DNA of 64,000 bases from JACQGZ01 sp036004665 (GCA_036004665.1 DASYRG010000074.1:1-64000), one strand, 5' to 3'; numbered from the stretch's first letter, positions 45,216 to 54,083 are shown. Numbers and translations: made by a program. Notes: generated from the letters alone by a model not told the origin.

Positions 45216-46855
45216 ACCACCCGCGCCTCGGGGACGGCGCGGAGGCGGCGGAGGAGCAAGTCTCGCAGCACCCGGATCTCCTCGACCCCGAGCGCCCAGG
45301 ACGCCGCCAGGAAGAGGAGAACGCCCACGCCTCCTCCCGCGGCTAGGAGCCCGGCCCCCTCGATTACCCCCGTTCCCATCCGCCCCGCGCCCCAGCCCGC
45401 CACCGCCGCCGCGGCGGCCCCGCCGAGGGCCGCCGCCGCTCCCGCCCGGGCGGCCGTGCGGAGCATCCGAGTCCCTTCCAGCCCGCCGAGGCGGCGCCGC
45501 AGCCCGGCCAGCAGCAGCGCGGCGCTGGTGAGGTTGACCATCGACGTCGCCAGGGCGATGCCCGTGGCCCCGGCCGCGCGCATCAATCCAAGGGTGAGGA
45601 GGATGTTGAGGAGGATCATCGCCGCCCCGATGCGGAGCGGGGTCATCATGTCCTGCATCGCATAGAAGGTCCGGGTGATCACCGCGTAGAGGGCCACCCC
45701 GGCCAGCCCGGCGGCGTACCCACGGAGCGCGCCGGCCACCGCGGCCGTGGCCCCCGAGGTGAACTCGCCCCGTTCGAAGATCAGCCGGACCACGAGGGGC
45801 GCGAGCGCCAGCAGCAGGGCCACCACCGGGAGGATCAGCACCAGCGTCATCCGCAGGCCGAAGGCGGTGGAGCTCCGCAACCCCTCGCGATCGCGGGCGG
45901 CAGCTTGCCGCGCCAGCGTCGGGAAGACGACCGTGGCTAGTGAGATGGCAAAGATTCCCACCGGCGCCTGCATCACCTCGTAGGCATAGTCGAGGACAGC
46001 CACCGCGTTGACCCCCGGGCGGGGCGGGAGGAAGGAGGCGAAGAACCGGGCGACGTAGGCGTTGATCTCCAGCACCGCCAGGCCCAACGCGGCCGGGCCG
46101 GCCAGCCGCATCAGCGTACGAACGGCGGGATCGCCCAGCGAGAGGATGGGGCGGTACCGAAAGCCGGCCCACCGCATCGCCGGCAGCTGCACGGCAAACT
46201 GGACCGCGGTCCCCAGAACCCAGGCGACCGCCAGCCCTGCAACGCCCATCCGCGGACCGAGCCAGAGCGTCCCCGCGATGACCACGACGTTGAAGAGCAG
46301 CGGAGCGAGTGCGGGCGCCGTGAAGCGCTGATGCGCCTGGAGGAACCCCGTCGCGAAGATGGAGAGCGCCAGGAAGAGCATGGCCAGGAAGATGATTCGG
46401 GTCAACGACGCGGCCAGGGTGAGCAGCCCTGCCTGCGCCGCAAACCCCGGGGCGGCGATCCGCACGAGCAGGGGAGCCAGCACTTCCCCTGCCAGCACCA
46501 TCGCCAGAGCGACGAGCAGAACCAGGTTGAAGAGCAGCGCGCCGACGCGGGCGGTCTCCTCCCGATCCCCCCGGTTCAGGTAGTCCGTGATCGTTGGGAT
46601 GAAGACGATGGAGAGAGTGCCTCCCAGCAACAGCCGCTGAACGAAGAAGGGAAGCGAGTAGGCGACGACGTATGCGGCCCGCGCGTTGGACGCCCCGAAG
46701 AGCGCGGCCGCGACGACCTCCCTGATCAGCCCGAGACCCCGGCTGGCGACCGTGGCCGCGGCCAGGAGCGTAGCCGCACGGGCGAGCCGCCGCGCCGTGG
46801 GGGTGAGATCCGCGGTCACCGCTGGCGCCACATCTCCGTCAACCGCTGGCGCCAC
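45212..46855 (-). CDS. murJ: Lipid II flippase MurJ (MviN)
   Basis: A 547-residue protein with about 14 membrane helices. Family motifs include TVASRGLGLIREVVAAALFG, AYVVAYSLPFFVQRLLLGGTLSIVFIPTIT, GFLQAHQRFTAPALAPLLFNVVVI and RTFYAMQDMMTPLRIGAA. MurJ moves lipid II across the membrane for peptidoglycan synthesis. The GTG start at 46855 and an in-frame GTG at 46831 both lie inside a 24-bp tandem duplication that carries GGAG before each GTG, so either may be used. It is divergent from rpsT and sits where lepA and hemW are found in Firmicutes. Confidence 0.92.
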   Translation of the reverse strand: MAPAVDGDVAPAVTADLTPTARRLARAATLLAAATVASRGLGLIREVVAAALFGASNARAAYVVAYSLPFFVQRLLLGGTLSIVFIPTITDYLNRGDREETARVGALLFNLVLLVALAMVLAGEVLAPLLVRIAAPGFAAQAGLLTLAASLTRIIFLAMLFLALSIFATGFLQAHQRFTAPALAPLLFNVVVIAGTLWLGPRMGVAGLAVAWVLGTAVQFAVQLPAMRWAGFRYRPILSLGDPAVRTLMRLAGPAALGLAVLEINAYVARFFASFLPPRPGVNAVAVLDYAYEVMQAPVGIFAISLATVVFPTLARQAAARDREGLRSSTAFGLRMTLVLILPVVALLLALAPLVVRLIFERGEFTSGATAAVAGALRGYAAGLAGVALYAVITRTFYAMQDMMTPLRIGAAMILLNILLTLGLMRAAGATGIALATSMVNLTSAALLLAGLRRRLGGLEGTRMLRTAARAGAAAALGGAAAAAVAGWGAGRMGTGVIEGAGLLAAGGGVGVLLFLAASWALGVEEIRVLRDLLLRRLRAVPEARVV

Positions 46856-46866
46856 ATCTCCGTCAA
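46819..46866 (-). repeat. Two 24-bp tandem repeats on the murJ start
   Basis: Identical copies at 46819-46842 and 46843-46866. Each carries GGAG followed by a GTG in the murJ frame (46855 and 46831), so the initiation signal is duplicated. An out-of-frame ATG inside the same unit opens a 13-codon mini-ORF that reads MWRQRLTEMWRQR and stops. Confidence 0.9.
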
Positions 46867-46875
46867 TGGTAGAAT
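46867..46875 (+). promoter_or_regulatory. Extended -10 promoter for rpsT
   Basis: TGGTAGAAT fits the extended -10 TGnTATAAT with one mismatch, 47 bases before the rpsT start codon. The -35 side lies in the murJ start repeat and is poor. Confidence 0.5.
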
Positions 46876-46921
46876 GACCGTCCGGCGCTGGTCGGAGCGA
46901 TCTTCATTGGTGAGGTGCAGT

Positions 46922-47167
46922 GTGGCAAAACGCATTCGGTCGGGACTGAAACGGCTGCGGCAGACGGCGAAGCGGACGGGGCATAATCAGGCCATCCGTT
47001 CCCGTCTCAAGACCCTGGTGAAGCGGGCGGGCGGCGGAACGTCCGACGACCTGCTCGCCGCCATCAAGGCGCTCGATTCAGCCACGGCCGCGGGGATCGT
47101 GCACAAGAACGCGGCTGCGCGGCGCAAGTCGCGCCTCATCCGCCGCCAGCGGGCCGCCGCGGGCTAA
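46922..47167 (+). CDS. rpsT: 30S ribosomal protein S20
   Basis: An 81-residue, very basic three-helix protein: AKRIRSGLKRLRQTAKRTGHNQAIRSRLKTLVKRA, then DLLAAIKALDSATAAGIVHKNAAARRKSRLIRR. The GTG at 46922 has GAGGTG just upstream. The gene is short and alone on the plus strand. Its last 32 bases overlap the convergent end of holA. Confidence 0.95.
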   Translation: MAKRIRSGLKRLRQTAKRTGHNQAIRSRLKTLVKRAGGGTSDDLLAAIKALDSATAAGIVHKNAAARRKSRLIRRQRAAAG

Positions 47168-48134
47168 CCCCCGCGCCCACCGCAGCAGACAGCGCGGGCT
47201 CGCCGCACACTCGCAGGACCAGCGTCTCCAGCGCCAGGAGCGGCGCGCCCGTGGACTTCACTGCCCGGTCCGCCTCCTCCAGCAGCGCGAAGATCCCTGA
47301 AAAATCCTCCCTCCGATACCGGCGCGCCTGATCCAGCAGTTTTCCGGCACGGTAGGGGTGGAGCCCGAGCGCGGCGGCCACCCCCGCGGCGTCGCGCGCC
47401 GCAAGCGCCGAGACCCTGGCCAGCCAGCGAAAGTGGCCCGCGATCGTCGCCAGGATCGGCAAGGGGTGCTCGCTCTGCAACAGCCCCTCCAGCGCCTGCA
47501 TCGCCCGTGCGGTTCGTCGCTCGCCCAGGGCATCGGTGAGATCCCAATACTTCGTCTCACTCAGGCGGCTGGCCATGACCTCGACGTCTTCGACGGTGAT
47601 CTCCGGACGATCGCCGACGTAGGCGACCAGCTTGTGCACCTCCAGCTGCAACACCCGCAGACCCACTCCGGCCGCCGCCACCAGTTCCGCGGCCGCCTGA
47701 GGGGCCATCCGTTTCCCCGCCCGCTTGGCTACCTGCGTCACCCATGCCGGCGCGTCCCGCTCGCGCAGTGGATCGCATGGGTGGATGCGTCCGTGCTGCT
47801 GGATGACCTTGTAGAGGCGGGTGCGACGATCGAGGGCGGAGGCGGTGAAGACCGCGACGGTGGGCGGCGCGCCGCGGGAGAGATACTCCTCCATCGCCCG
47901 GACTCCGTCGGGGGTGAGCGCGTCCAGCCGTTTCACCACCACGACGCGACGATCGCCGAAGAAGGGGAGCGTGTCCAGGCGGGTGATGATCTCCCCGACT
48001 TCGCTCTCCTCCGCGTCGAGCGTGTCCAGGTTCAGGGGCCGGTCCTCAGGCGGCAGCTTCTCGTCGATGAGCGCCGCAACTCCCTCGTCGATGCGCAGAT
48101 CCTCCTCACCGAGGAACAGATGCAGGGCGTTCAC
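47136..48134 (-). CDS. holA: DNA polymerase III delta subunit
   Basis: A 332-residue clamp-loader subunit: HLFLGEEDLRIDEGVAALID, EIITRLDTLPFFGDRRVVVVKRLDAL, KRAGKRMAPQAAAELVAAAGVGLRVLQLEVHKLVAY, and the C-terminal collar with LPILATIAGHFRWLARV and LGLHPYRAGKLLDQARRY. The GTG overlaps the DUF3006 stop (GTGA). comEC-holA-rpsT order is a known Terrabacteria block. Confidence 0.92.
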   Translation of the reverse strand: MNALHLFLGEEDLRIDEGVAALIDEKLPPEDRPLNLDTLDAEESEVGEIITRLDTLPFFGDRRVVVVKRLDALTPDGVRAMEEYLSRGAPPTVAVFTASALDRRTRLYKVIQQHGRIHPCDPLRERDAPAWVTQVAKRAGKRMAPQAAAELVAAAGVGLRVLQLEVHKLVAYVGDRPEITVEDVEVMASRLSETKYWDLTDALGERRTARAMQALEGLLQSEHPLPILATIAGHFRWLARVSALAARDAAGVAAALGLHPYRAGKLLDQARRYRREDFSGIFALLEEADRAVKSTGAPLLALETLVLRVCGEPALSAAVGAGVSPRRPAGGG

Positions 48135-48337
48135 AGGTGCCCTCCGTGGCGCAGGTGCTCGATCAGGGCGGCCGCTTCTGTCGGGTCGGCGTCGCCTTCG
48201 ACCTCAAGGCGCACCGACAGCAGCGTCCCCGGCTTAGCCCCCGGAGGGAGCTGTGCGGCGGGGATGTAGGCGCGCCCGCCCTCTTCCAGCAAGATGACCG
48301 CCAGCCCATCTTCCACCCGGTCGATCATCCCTCGCAT
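48131..48337 (-). CDS. DUF3006 domain small protein
   Basis: A 68-residue protein that reads MRGMIDRVEDGLAVILLEEGGRAYIPAAQLPPGAKPGTLLSVRLEVEGD, the DUF3006 pattern. Genes of this type often sit beside ComEC-like metallo-hydrolases; no function is established. The start is the last of a series of repeat-borne ATG codons (48337), immediately after a mini-ORF stop; an internal ATG three codons on is also possible. It is coupled to holA by a GTGA overlap. Confidence 0.75.
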   Translation of the reverse strand: MRGMIDRVEDGLAVILLEEGGRAYIPAAQLPPGAKPGTLLSVRLEVEGDADPTEAAALIEHLRHGGHL

Positions 48338-48416
48338 GTCACCGCCACCCTTGTGGGCGCATGTCACCGCCCCCTTGTGGGCGCATGTCACCGCCACCCC
48401 TTGTGGCTCATGTCAG
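48335..48416 (-). repeat. Tandem 24-25 bp repeats forming a mini-ORF ladder
   Basis: Units of 25, 24 and 25 bp (48335-48359, 48360-48383, 48384-48408) plus a partial copy lie before the DUF3006 gene. Each unit has an SD-like AAGGGTGG or AAGGGGTGG and an ATG. Upstream ATGs give the tiny ORFs MSHKGWR and MRPQGGGDMRPQGWR, each ending TGA one base before the next ATG (TGACATG). Confidence 0.88.
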
Positions 48417-48456
48417 CCACACTCTCGCGCGCATTCAGTGCCCCTCCCCGGCCATG

Positions 48457-50898
48457 CTATGGTGGTGGCCGCCCGGCTTTTCGCCGCATCGTTTCGACGG
48501 CAATCATCCCCCCATCTGTCCGCAGGAACACAGCCCCGTCACGATCGGTGCGGTGCACGGGGATACCGTGGCTAGCCAGGGTCCAGAGTGTCTGCGGGTG
48601 TGGATGACCGAAGAGATTCCCCGCGCCGGAAGAGATCACTGCCAGGGAGGGCCGTACGGCTTCCAGGAACGCCGCCGTTGTAGAAGTACGGCTGCCGTGG
48701 TGGCCGACTTTGAGGACGGTGCTCTTCAGCGGGAGCCCGCTGTGCAGCAAAACAGACTCGACCTCTGCTTCCACGTCTCCTGTCAGCAGGACGCTGACCC
48801 TCCCGTAGGTCAGCCGGGCGACTACGCAGCGGTCGTGAACGGGAGTGTCGGTCACCGGACCCTCCCCCTCTTCAGGCGGCCAAAGGATCTCGACGGCGGC
48901 GCCGCCGCCCAGGTCGATTCGTTGTCCCTGCCGTCCCAGCACGTAGGGAATGTGGCGGCGGCGGACGAGATCCAGGAAGCGGAGGTAGGAGGGACTCGGG
49001 TGCGGCACACCGGGGTCGATGACCAGATCGACCCTGAAGTTCTCCAGCACCGCGGGCAGTCCTCCCACGTGATCCTCGTGCGCGTGCGAGAGCATCACGA
49101 CGTCTAGGTGCTGCACGCCCATGCGCCGCAAGGCCGGCACCACGCGGCGTTTTCCGATGTCCGTCCGACCTGACACCTTTTCATCCCGACGTCCGTCCTG
49201 GTGCAGAAGGCGGCCTCCCATCTCGACCTCACCTCCTCCGTCCACGAGCATCGTGCGCCCGGTGGGACCGCGCACGAGGATGGCGTCGCCCTGGCCAACG
49301 TCCAGCACGGCCACCGTGAGCTCCGCTCCCTGCAGCGTTGCCGCAAGCGCACCGGCCCCGGCAAAGAGGAAGGTGGCACACAAGACAAGAGTCAGGAGCG
49401 ACGCCCAGGCCATCGCTCCCCGGCGCCATCGCGGGAGCAATCCCAACAGCCCATACGCCGCGGCGCCGTGCCACCAGGAGAGCGGAGGCAACCAGACCTG
49501 CGCTCCCGGCACGGAGGCGAAGAACCGTGCCACGGCGACGATCGCAGTGACGGGGGGAAGGAACGCGGGGATGAACATCGAGGCGAGACCCGGAAGGAGC
49601 AGCCCGACCAGGCTCAGCCCCAGGCCTGCCGGCACGATCACGGCGATGATCGGAAGCACCAGCACGTTCGCCGGCAGCGACGCCGGCGAGACTCGCTGGA
49701 AGGCCACGGCCAGCAGCGGCGCCACGGCCACCTGGGCGGAGAGAGTCACACCGACCAGCTGCGCCAGCCAACGCGGCCCAACCGACGGCGTGAGCGCGGG
49801 GGAGAGAAAGAGCAGCCCCCACGTCGCCGCAAAGGAGAGCTGAAATCCCAGCCCAAAGAGCGCCGCGGGGTGGAGCCCCAGCCAGAGGAGTGCGGCCAAC
49901 GCCAGGGTGGACGCGGGGTCGGGGTCGCGCCGCAGCAGCCGGGCGGAGAGACCTACCAGCCCCATGATGGCGGCGCGGCCGACCGACGGGCTCCAGCCGA
50001 CCATCGTCGCAAAGAACAGGATGACGCCCGCCGCCACACTGAGCCCGAGACCGCGCCGGGCCCGAAAGGCGCCGAGGACGAAGAGGGTCGCGGCCGCGAC
50101 CAGTGCCACCTGCGCGCCTGAGACTACGAGCAGATGGAGTAGTCCGGCGCGGAGGAAGAGATCCTCGATGTCCGGCCCTCCGCTCCCTGCCTGCGCGCCC
50201 AGCAGCAGCCCGGCCAGGACGCCGCCGAACGGCTCGGGCAGCGCGAGGAGGGGCCGAACCATCCGTTCCCGCACCCCGAAGATCCACCCCAGCAGCCGAG
50301 AGCCGTCCCCACGGCGCAGGATCTGCGGCGGCGAATGGAACGGCACGCGCAGCAGCGCCGCGATGCCCCGGCGACGGAGCGCGGCGCGGAGGTCCTGTTC
50401 ACCCGGATTGCCCGGCAGCGGGAGAAGGGCGATCGTCCCGCGCAGCGCCACCAGGTCGCCGTAGCGCAGGGCCGGTGACGCCGGCAGCGTGGCCTGCACC
50501 TTGAAGGAGACTGGCGACAAGGCACCGACGATACGCCGCAGGCGGATCTCGACGCGCTGACGCCCCTCCCGCGCCTCAGGGGGCGCGGCGACCAGCCCCT
50601 CCACACGCACGCGGCGACCGTCCCACGCCGCCGCCGCGCGCGCCTCCGCCCATCCGGGGTCGAGCGCAGACGCGGCGTGGCCGAGGGATCCGAAGATGGC
50701 GACGAGGGCGGCGGGCGCCAGCACAGGCCAACCGCGCCCCTCCGCGGTCAGGCGGAGAACAACGAGGACCAAAGTGGTCCAGATCCCATACCCGGCGGCG
50801 ATCGCGAGCAGCAACGCCCGCAGCGGCAGCGGGTGACGCTCTGCGCTGAGAATGCCGGCGGCAAAGGCGGTGGCGGCCCAGAGCAGCGGACGGCCCAC
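48457..50898 (-). CDS. comEC: ComEC/Rec2 family competence protein
   Basis: An 813-residue DNA-uptake channel. The N-terminal DUF4131 region has helices and an OB-like part (about 90-160). The competence domain has GLLLGAQAGSGGPDIEDLFLRAGLLHLLVVSGAQVAL and GRAAIMGLVGLSARLL. The C-terminal metallo-beta-lactamase domain shows VAVLDVGQGDAILVRGPTG, MLSHAHEDHVGGL, LLTGDVEAEVE and KVGHHGSRTST. It implies natural transformation, although the pilus genes are elsewhere. It precedes DUF3006-holA. Confidence 0.94.
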   Translation of the reverse strand: MGRPLLWAATAFAAGILSAERHPLPLRALLLAIAAGYGIWTTLVLVVLRLTAEGRGWPVLAPAALVAIFGSLGHAASALDPGWAEARAAAAWDGRRVRVEGLVAAPPEAREGRQRVEIRLRRIVGALSPVSFKVQATLPASPALRYGDLVALRGTIALLPLPGNPGEQDLRAALRRRGIAALLRVPFHSPPQILRRGDGSRLLGWIFGVRERMVRPLLALPEPFGGVLAGLLLGAQAGSGGPDIEDLFLRAGLLHLLVVSGAQVALVAAATLFVLGAFRARRGLGLSVAAGVILFFATMVGWSPSVGRAAIMGLVGLSARLLRRDPDPASTLALAALLWLGLHPAALFGLGFQLSFAATWGLLFLSPALTPSVGPRWLAQLVGVTLSAQVAVAPLLAVAFQRVSPASLPANVLVLPIIAVIVPAGLGLSLVGLLLPGLASMFIPAFLPPVTAIVAVARFFASVPGAQVWLPPLSWWHGAAAYGLLGLLPRWRRGAMAWASLLTLVLCATFLFAGAGALAATLQGAELTVAVLDVGQGDAILVRGPTGRTMLVDGGGEVEMGGRLLHQDGRRDEKVSGRTDIGKRRVVPALRRMGVQHLDVVMLSHAHEDHVGGLPAVLENFRVDLVIDPGVPHPSPSYLRFLDLVRRRHIPYVLGRQGQRIDLGGGAAVEILWPPEEGEGPVTDTPVHDRCVVARLTYGRVSVLLTGDVEAEVESVLLHSGLPLKSTVLKVGHHGSRTSTTAAFLEAVRPSLAVISSGAGNLFGHPHPQTLWTLASHGIPVHRTDRDGAVFLRTDGGMIAVETMRRKAGRPPP

Positions 50899-50961
50899 GC
50901 CCAGGCAATCGGCGGAGCCGTCCCCGATTTCAGGCGATCAGATGAAGGCTCGACCCTGACC

Positions 50962-52863
50962 TCAGCTGCGGGCGGAGACCTCGCGCTCGACCCTGGCGAG
51001 GAAGTCCTCCAGTGCCATCCCGCCGAGGTCCCCGCCTTCGCGGCTCCGCACCGCCACCCGGCCGCTCTCCGCCTCCCGCTCGCCCACGACCAGCATGTAG
51101 GGGATCTTCATCAGCTGGGCGTCGCGGATCTTGTGGGAGATCCGCTCACTCCCGGCATCCACCTCCGCGCGCACGCCCGCCTCCTTCAGACGGGCCGCCA
51201 CCTGTTGCGCGTAGGCCGCGTGGCGATCGGTGATGGACAGGACCCGCGCCTGCTCCGGGGAGAGCCACAGCGGCAGCGCGCCGGCGTAATGCTCGATGAG
51301 GATGCCGATAAACCGCTCCAGCGATCCGTAGATGACGCGGTGGATGACGGCGGGGGTCTTCTCGCGACCGTCCTTGTCGGAGTAAGACAGGCGGAAACGC
51401 AGCGGCATTTGAAAGTCCAGTTGCACCGTACCGGTCTGCCATTCCCGCCCCAGGGAGTCCGACATGAGGATGTCGATCTTGGGCCCGTAGAACGCCCCCT
51501 CCCCCGGCGCGAGGAAGTACGGCTTCCCGGACGCCTCCAGGATGCGCTGCAGTTCCGCTTCCGCCCGGTCCCAGACCACGGGGTCGCCCAGGAAAACCTG
51601 CGGGCGGGTGGAGAGGCGGAGCCGGTAGCCTATGCCGAAGACCGAGTAGAAGCGCTCCGTCATTTCCAGGATCTCCTGGTACTCCGGGCCGATCTGCTCC
51701 TCCGCCACGAAGATATGCGCATCGTCCTGGCTGAACTCACGGACCCGCAACAGCCCCGCCAGTGTGCCGGAGCGCTCGAAGCGGTGCAGTGGGGCTGTGT
51801 CCGAGAAGCGCAGCGGCAAATCGCGGTAGCTGCGCGTCTTGCTGCTGAAGACCACCATCGCGTTCGGGCAGTTCATAGGCTTGAGGGCGTAGTTCTCCTC
51901 GTCGGGCGTCTCGATCAGGAACATATCCTCGCGGAAGTACTCCCAGTGGCCGGAAGTTTCGTAGAGGGCCTGCTTGTTCACCAGAGGTGTGCGGATCTCC
52001 TGATAGCCCCGCCGGTCGTGCTCCCCCCGCCAGAACTCCACAAGCTGGTTGAGCACGAACAGGCCGCGCGGCAGCCAGTAAGGCATCCCCGGGGCCGTCT
52101 CGTGGAACATGAACAGTTCGAGGGCGGGCCCGAGCTTCCGGTGGTCTCGCCGCTTGGCCTCCTCCAGGAGGTGCAGGTGGTCGGCCAGCCGGGCGTCGTC
52201 GGGGAAGGTGATGCCGTAGATGCGCGCCAGCTGCGGCTGGCGTTCGTCGCCCCGCCAGTAGGCGCCGGAGGTGGAGAGCAGCTTGATCGCTTTGATGCGG
52301 CCGGTGCTCGGCAGGTGGGGCCCGCGGCACATGTCGAGAAACCCGTCCTGCCGGTAGAAGGAGACACGGGCGTCGGGAATCCCTTCGAGGAGCTCCAGTT
52401 TGTAGCGCTCCCCGGCCTCGCGGTAGAGGCGGATGGCCTCGTCGCGAGGAATCTCCACCCGCTCGATCGGCTGATCCGCCCGCGCCAGCTCCTTCATCCG
52501 CGCCTCGATCCGATCGAGGTCTTGGGGGGCAAACGGCCGGCCGATGTCGATGTCGTAGTAGAAGCCGTCGTCGATGGGCGGACCAATGGCCAGTTTGGCC
52601 TCGGGGAAGAGTTGCTTCACCGCCTGGGCGAGCAGGTGCGCGGAGGAGTGCCAGTAGACTTCGCGGCCGGCTGGATCGTCAAAACTCAGGAATTCCACCG
52701 CGGCATCGGCTGCCAGCGGCGCAGCCAGGTCGACCACCCGGCCATCCATCCGCGCGACCAGCGCATCGCTCCGCCCCGCATCCGCGGCCACCTCCGCCAG
52801 CGCTGTCCCACTCGAATAGCGGCGCCGCGACCCATCCTCCAGGCGCACCTCGACGTCGGCCAT
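50962..52863 (-). CDS. thrS: Threonyl-tRNA synthetase
   Basis: A 633-residue class II synthetase. TGS domain at 1-65, editing domain with HSSAHLLAQAVKQLF and a later zinc-type HH region, catalytic core with GPHLPSTGRIKAIKLLSTSGAYWRGD, YQEIRTPLVNK, MNCPNAMVVF, LPLRFSDTAPLHRFERSGTL and REFSQDDAHIF, and a C-terminal anticodon domain (PLWLSPEQARVLSITDRH). ATG 52863 follows AAGGAGGAG; the frame upstream is T-box leader, not coding. Expression is governed by a threonine T-box. Confidence 0.96.
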   Translation of the reverse strand: MADVEVRLEDGSRRRYSSGTALAEVAADAGRSDALVARMDGRVVDLAAPLAADAAVEFLSFDDPAGREVYWHSSAHLLAQAVKQLFPEAKLAIGPPIDDGFYYDIDIGRPFAPQDLDRIEARMKELARADQPIERVEIPRDEAIRLYREAGERYKLELLEGIPDARVSFYRQDGFLDMCRGPHLPSTGRIKAIKLLSTSGAYWRGDERQPQLARIYGITFPDDARLADHLHLLEEAKRRDHRKLGPALELFMFHETAPGMPYWLPRGLFVLNQLVEFWRGEHDRRGYQEIRTPLVNKQALYETSGHWEYFREDMFLIETPDEENYALKPMNCPNAMVVFSSKTRSYRDLPLRFSDTAPLHRFERSGTLAGLLRVREFSQDDAHIFVAEEQIGPEYQEILEMTERFYSVFGIGYRLRLSTRPQVFLGDPVVWDRAEAELQRILEASGKPYFLAPGEGAFYGPKIDILMSDSLGREWQTGTVQLDFQMPLRFRLSYSDKDGREKTPAVIHRVIYGSLERFIGILIEHYAGALPLWLSPEQARVLSITDRHAAYAQQVAARLKEAGVRAEVDAGSERISHKIRDAQLMKIPYMLVVGEREAESGRVAVRSREGGDLGGMALEDFLARVEREVSARS

Positions 52864-52884
52864 CGCCCTGCTCCTCCTTCCTTG

Positions 52885-53137
52885 AGAAACGACAAACCCT
52901 CCGCCACAAGGGACGGAGGGTTTCCGTGGTTCCACCCTGGTTCCGGCGGCGAGCACGCCACCGGCGCTCAGCGCATTGTCACGGGATGCACCGGCCGCCT
53001 TCGCCTTTTGACGGATCGGCGGCTGGCTCAGAGGCGGTTGTCGTCGCTGCCGCGCAGGAGCGCTTGCAGCCGTGGCGCTCCCTCTCTCTGGCGGACGGGC
53101 GACGAGGGGTCCTCGTCCTCGCCGAACGCCTTACGTG
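52885..53137 (-). ncRNA. T-box riboswitch leader of thrS
   Basis: The leader of about 270 nt carries the T-box sequence AGGGTGGAACCACGG at 52924-52938 (consensus AGGGTGGNACCGCGG). Directly after it is an intrinsic terminator: AAACCCTCCG (52914-52923) and CGGAGGGTTT (52894-52903), a perfect 10-bp stem. Uncharged tRNA-Thr would stabilise the antiterminator and allow thrS transcription. A GAGAGAGGG segment upstream may be the stem I GA motif; the specifier codon was not resolved with certainty, although an ACC occurs in the expected part. Confidence 0.9.
52894..52923 (-). terminator. Regulated terminator of the thrS T-box
   Basis: A 10-bp perfect stem with a 10-base loop, followed by GTCGTTT. 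It overlaps the 3' side of the T-box antiterminator and lies 30 bases before thrS. Confidence 0.85.
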
Positions 53138-53143
53138 GGCTGA

Positions 53144-53172
53144 ATTATATGAAGGACTGTGCCCCCTGTCAA
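53144..53172 (-). promoter_or_regulatory. Consensus promoter of thrS (TTGACA-N17-TATAAT)
   Basis: Both hexamers match the housekeeping sigma consensus exactly (TTGACA 53167-53172, TATAAT 53144-53149) with the ideal 17-base spacer (53150-53166). Start predicted near 53137. It is the best promoter in the window. Confidence 0.92.
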
Positions 53173-53192
53173 AACCTCCGTTGACCCGACGC

Positions 53193-54083
53193 TCAGCGCG
53201 CCAAGCCCCAGAGGTCGATGAAGTGGAGTTCAGCCATCGTCATCGCCGCGGCATTGTCGGCCGCGACCTGAAAGAACTGACGGATCTCGGCGACCGCCGT
53301 CGAGGAACCGGATCCGCCGGCCAGGTCCGAGGAGGACCGGTTCGCCAGGCATGCGACTGTGTTAGCGTTGCACGTCTGGAGGAAGGCGGAGGTCTCCATG
53401 TCCACGATGCGGGCCTTGAACGTCTTAAAGAGATACTCGCGCAGCTCTCGCTGGTCGACGAACTGGTCACCGGAGGCGCAGACCCCGCCGACCGAAATCA
53501 CCGGCGTCCGGCCTTCCACGGTCTTGAGCTGAGGACGGGCCAGGGTGGAGGCGGCCTGAGCGACCTCGAGGAGCTTCCGAGCGGCCTTGAAGGAGCGGAA
53601 GCTTGAAGAGGCGGCCCCGGAGACGCCGAAGTTCTCACCCTTGAGAGAGATCGAGCGAGGTTCGAAGCCGTTGCGGCCGACGTAGCCGAACTGGTGCGTG
53701 ACGCACTCGTCCGGGACCACGATGTCGCCGATCTGATTGGCCGGTTCGATGCCGCCGGCGATTCCCGAGAAGATTATCCATCGAGGGTGGTAACGGTCGA
53801 TTACCCGCTGGGTCGCCAGTGCGGCGTTCGTCATGCCGATGCCTGAGGGGAGCAGAACGATCCGCACCCCGTTCAACGTCCCTTCGACCACGCTGCCCAT
53901 GATGTCGTTGCCCTCGACAACCTGGGTCATGTGCTTCTTGAGCAGCGTCCCCTCCGGGGCGAACGCGTACATGACGACGACCTTTGGCTGTTCGCTGATC
54001 TGGCTTTGAATGGGCGCCGCAGGCGCCAGCACCACCAGCGCCGACAGGGCAGCAACGACCACGACACACACCTTCCAGGTCAT
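53193..54083 (-). CDS. Exported nucleoside phosphorylase/nucleosidase family protein
   Basis: A 296-residue protein with signal peptide (TWKVCVVVVAALSALVVLAPAA) followed by the PNP/UDP phosphorylase (MTA/SAH nucleosidase) fold: VVMYAFAPEGTLLKK, LPSGIGMTNAALATQRVIDRY, IIFSGIAGGIEPANQIGDIVVP, VDMETSAFLQTC (usual DMExxA) and NRSSSDLAGG. Substrate unknown; a purine nucleoside is likely. Export is unusual for this family. ATG 54083 is chosen for GGGGGAG upstream and because it begins the signal peptide. It is 74 bases after the TSUP gene and may be co-transcribed. Confidence 0.82.
   Translation of the reverse strand: MTWKVCVVVVAALSALVVLAPAAPIQSQISEQPKVVVMYAFAPEGTLLKKHMTQVVEGNDIMGSVVEGTLNGVRIVLLPSGIGMTNAALATQRVIDRYHPRWIIFSGIAGGIEPANQIGDIVVPDECVTHQFGYVGRNGFEPRSISLKGENFGVSGAASSSFRSFKAARKLLEVAQAASTLARPQLKTVEGRTPVISVGGVCASGDQFVDQRELREYLFKTFKARIVDMETSAFLQTCNANTVACLANRSSSDLAGGSGSSTAVAEIRQFFQVAADNAAAMTMAELHFIDLWGLAR

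Noticed and set aside
48335..48416. CRISPR array
   Set aside because: Units are directly adjacent, 24-25 bp, with no spacers and no cas genes.
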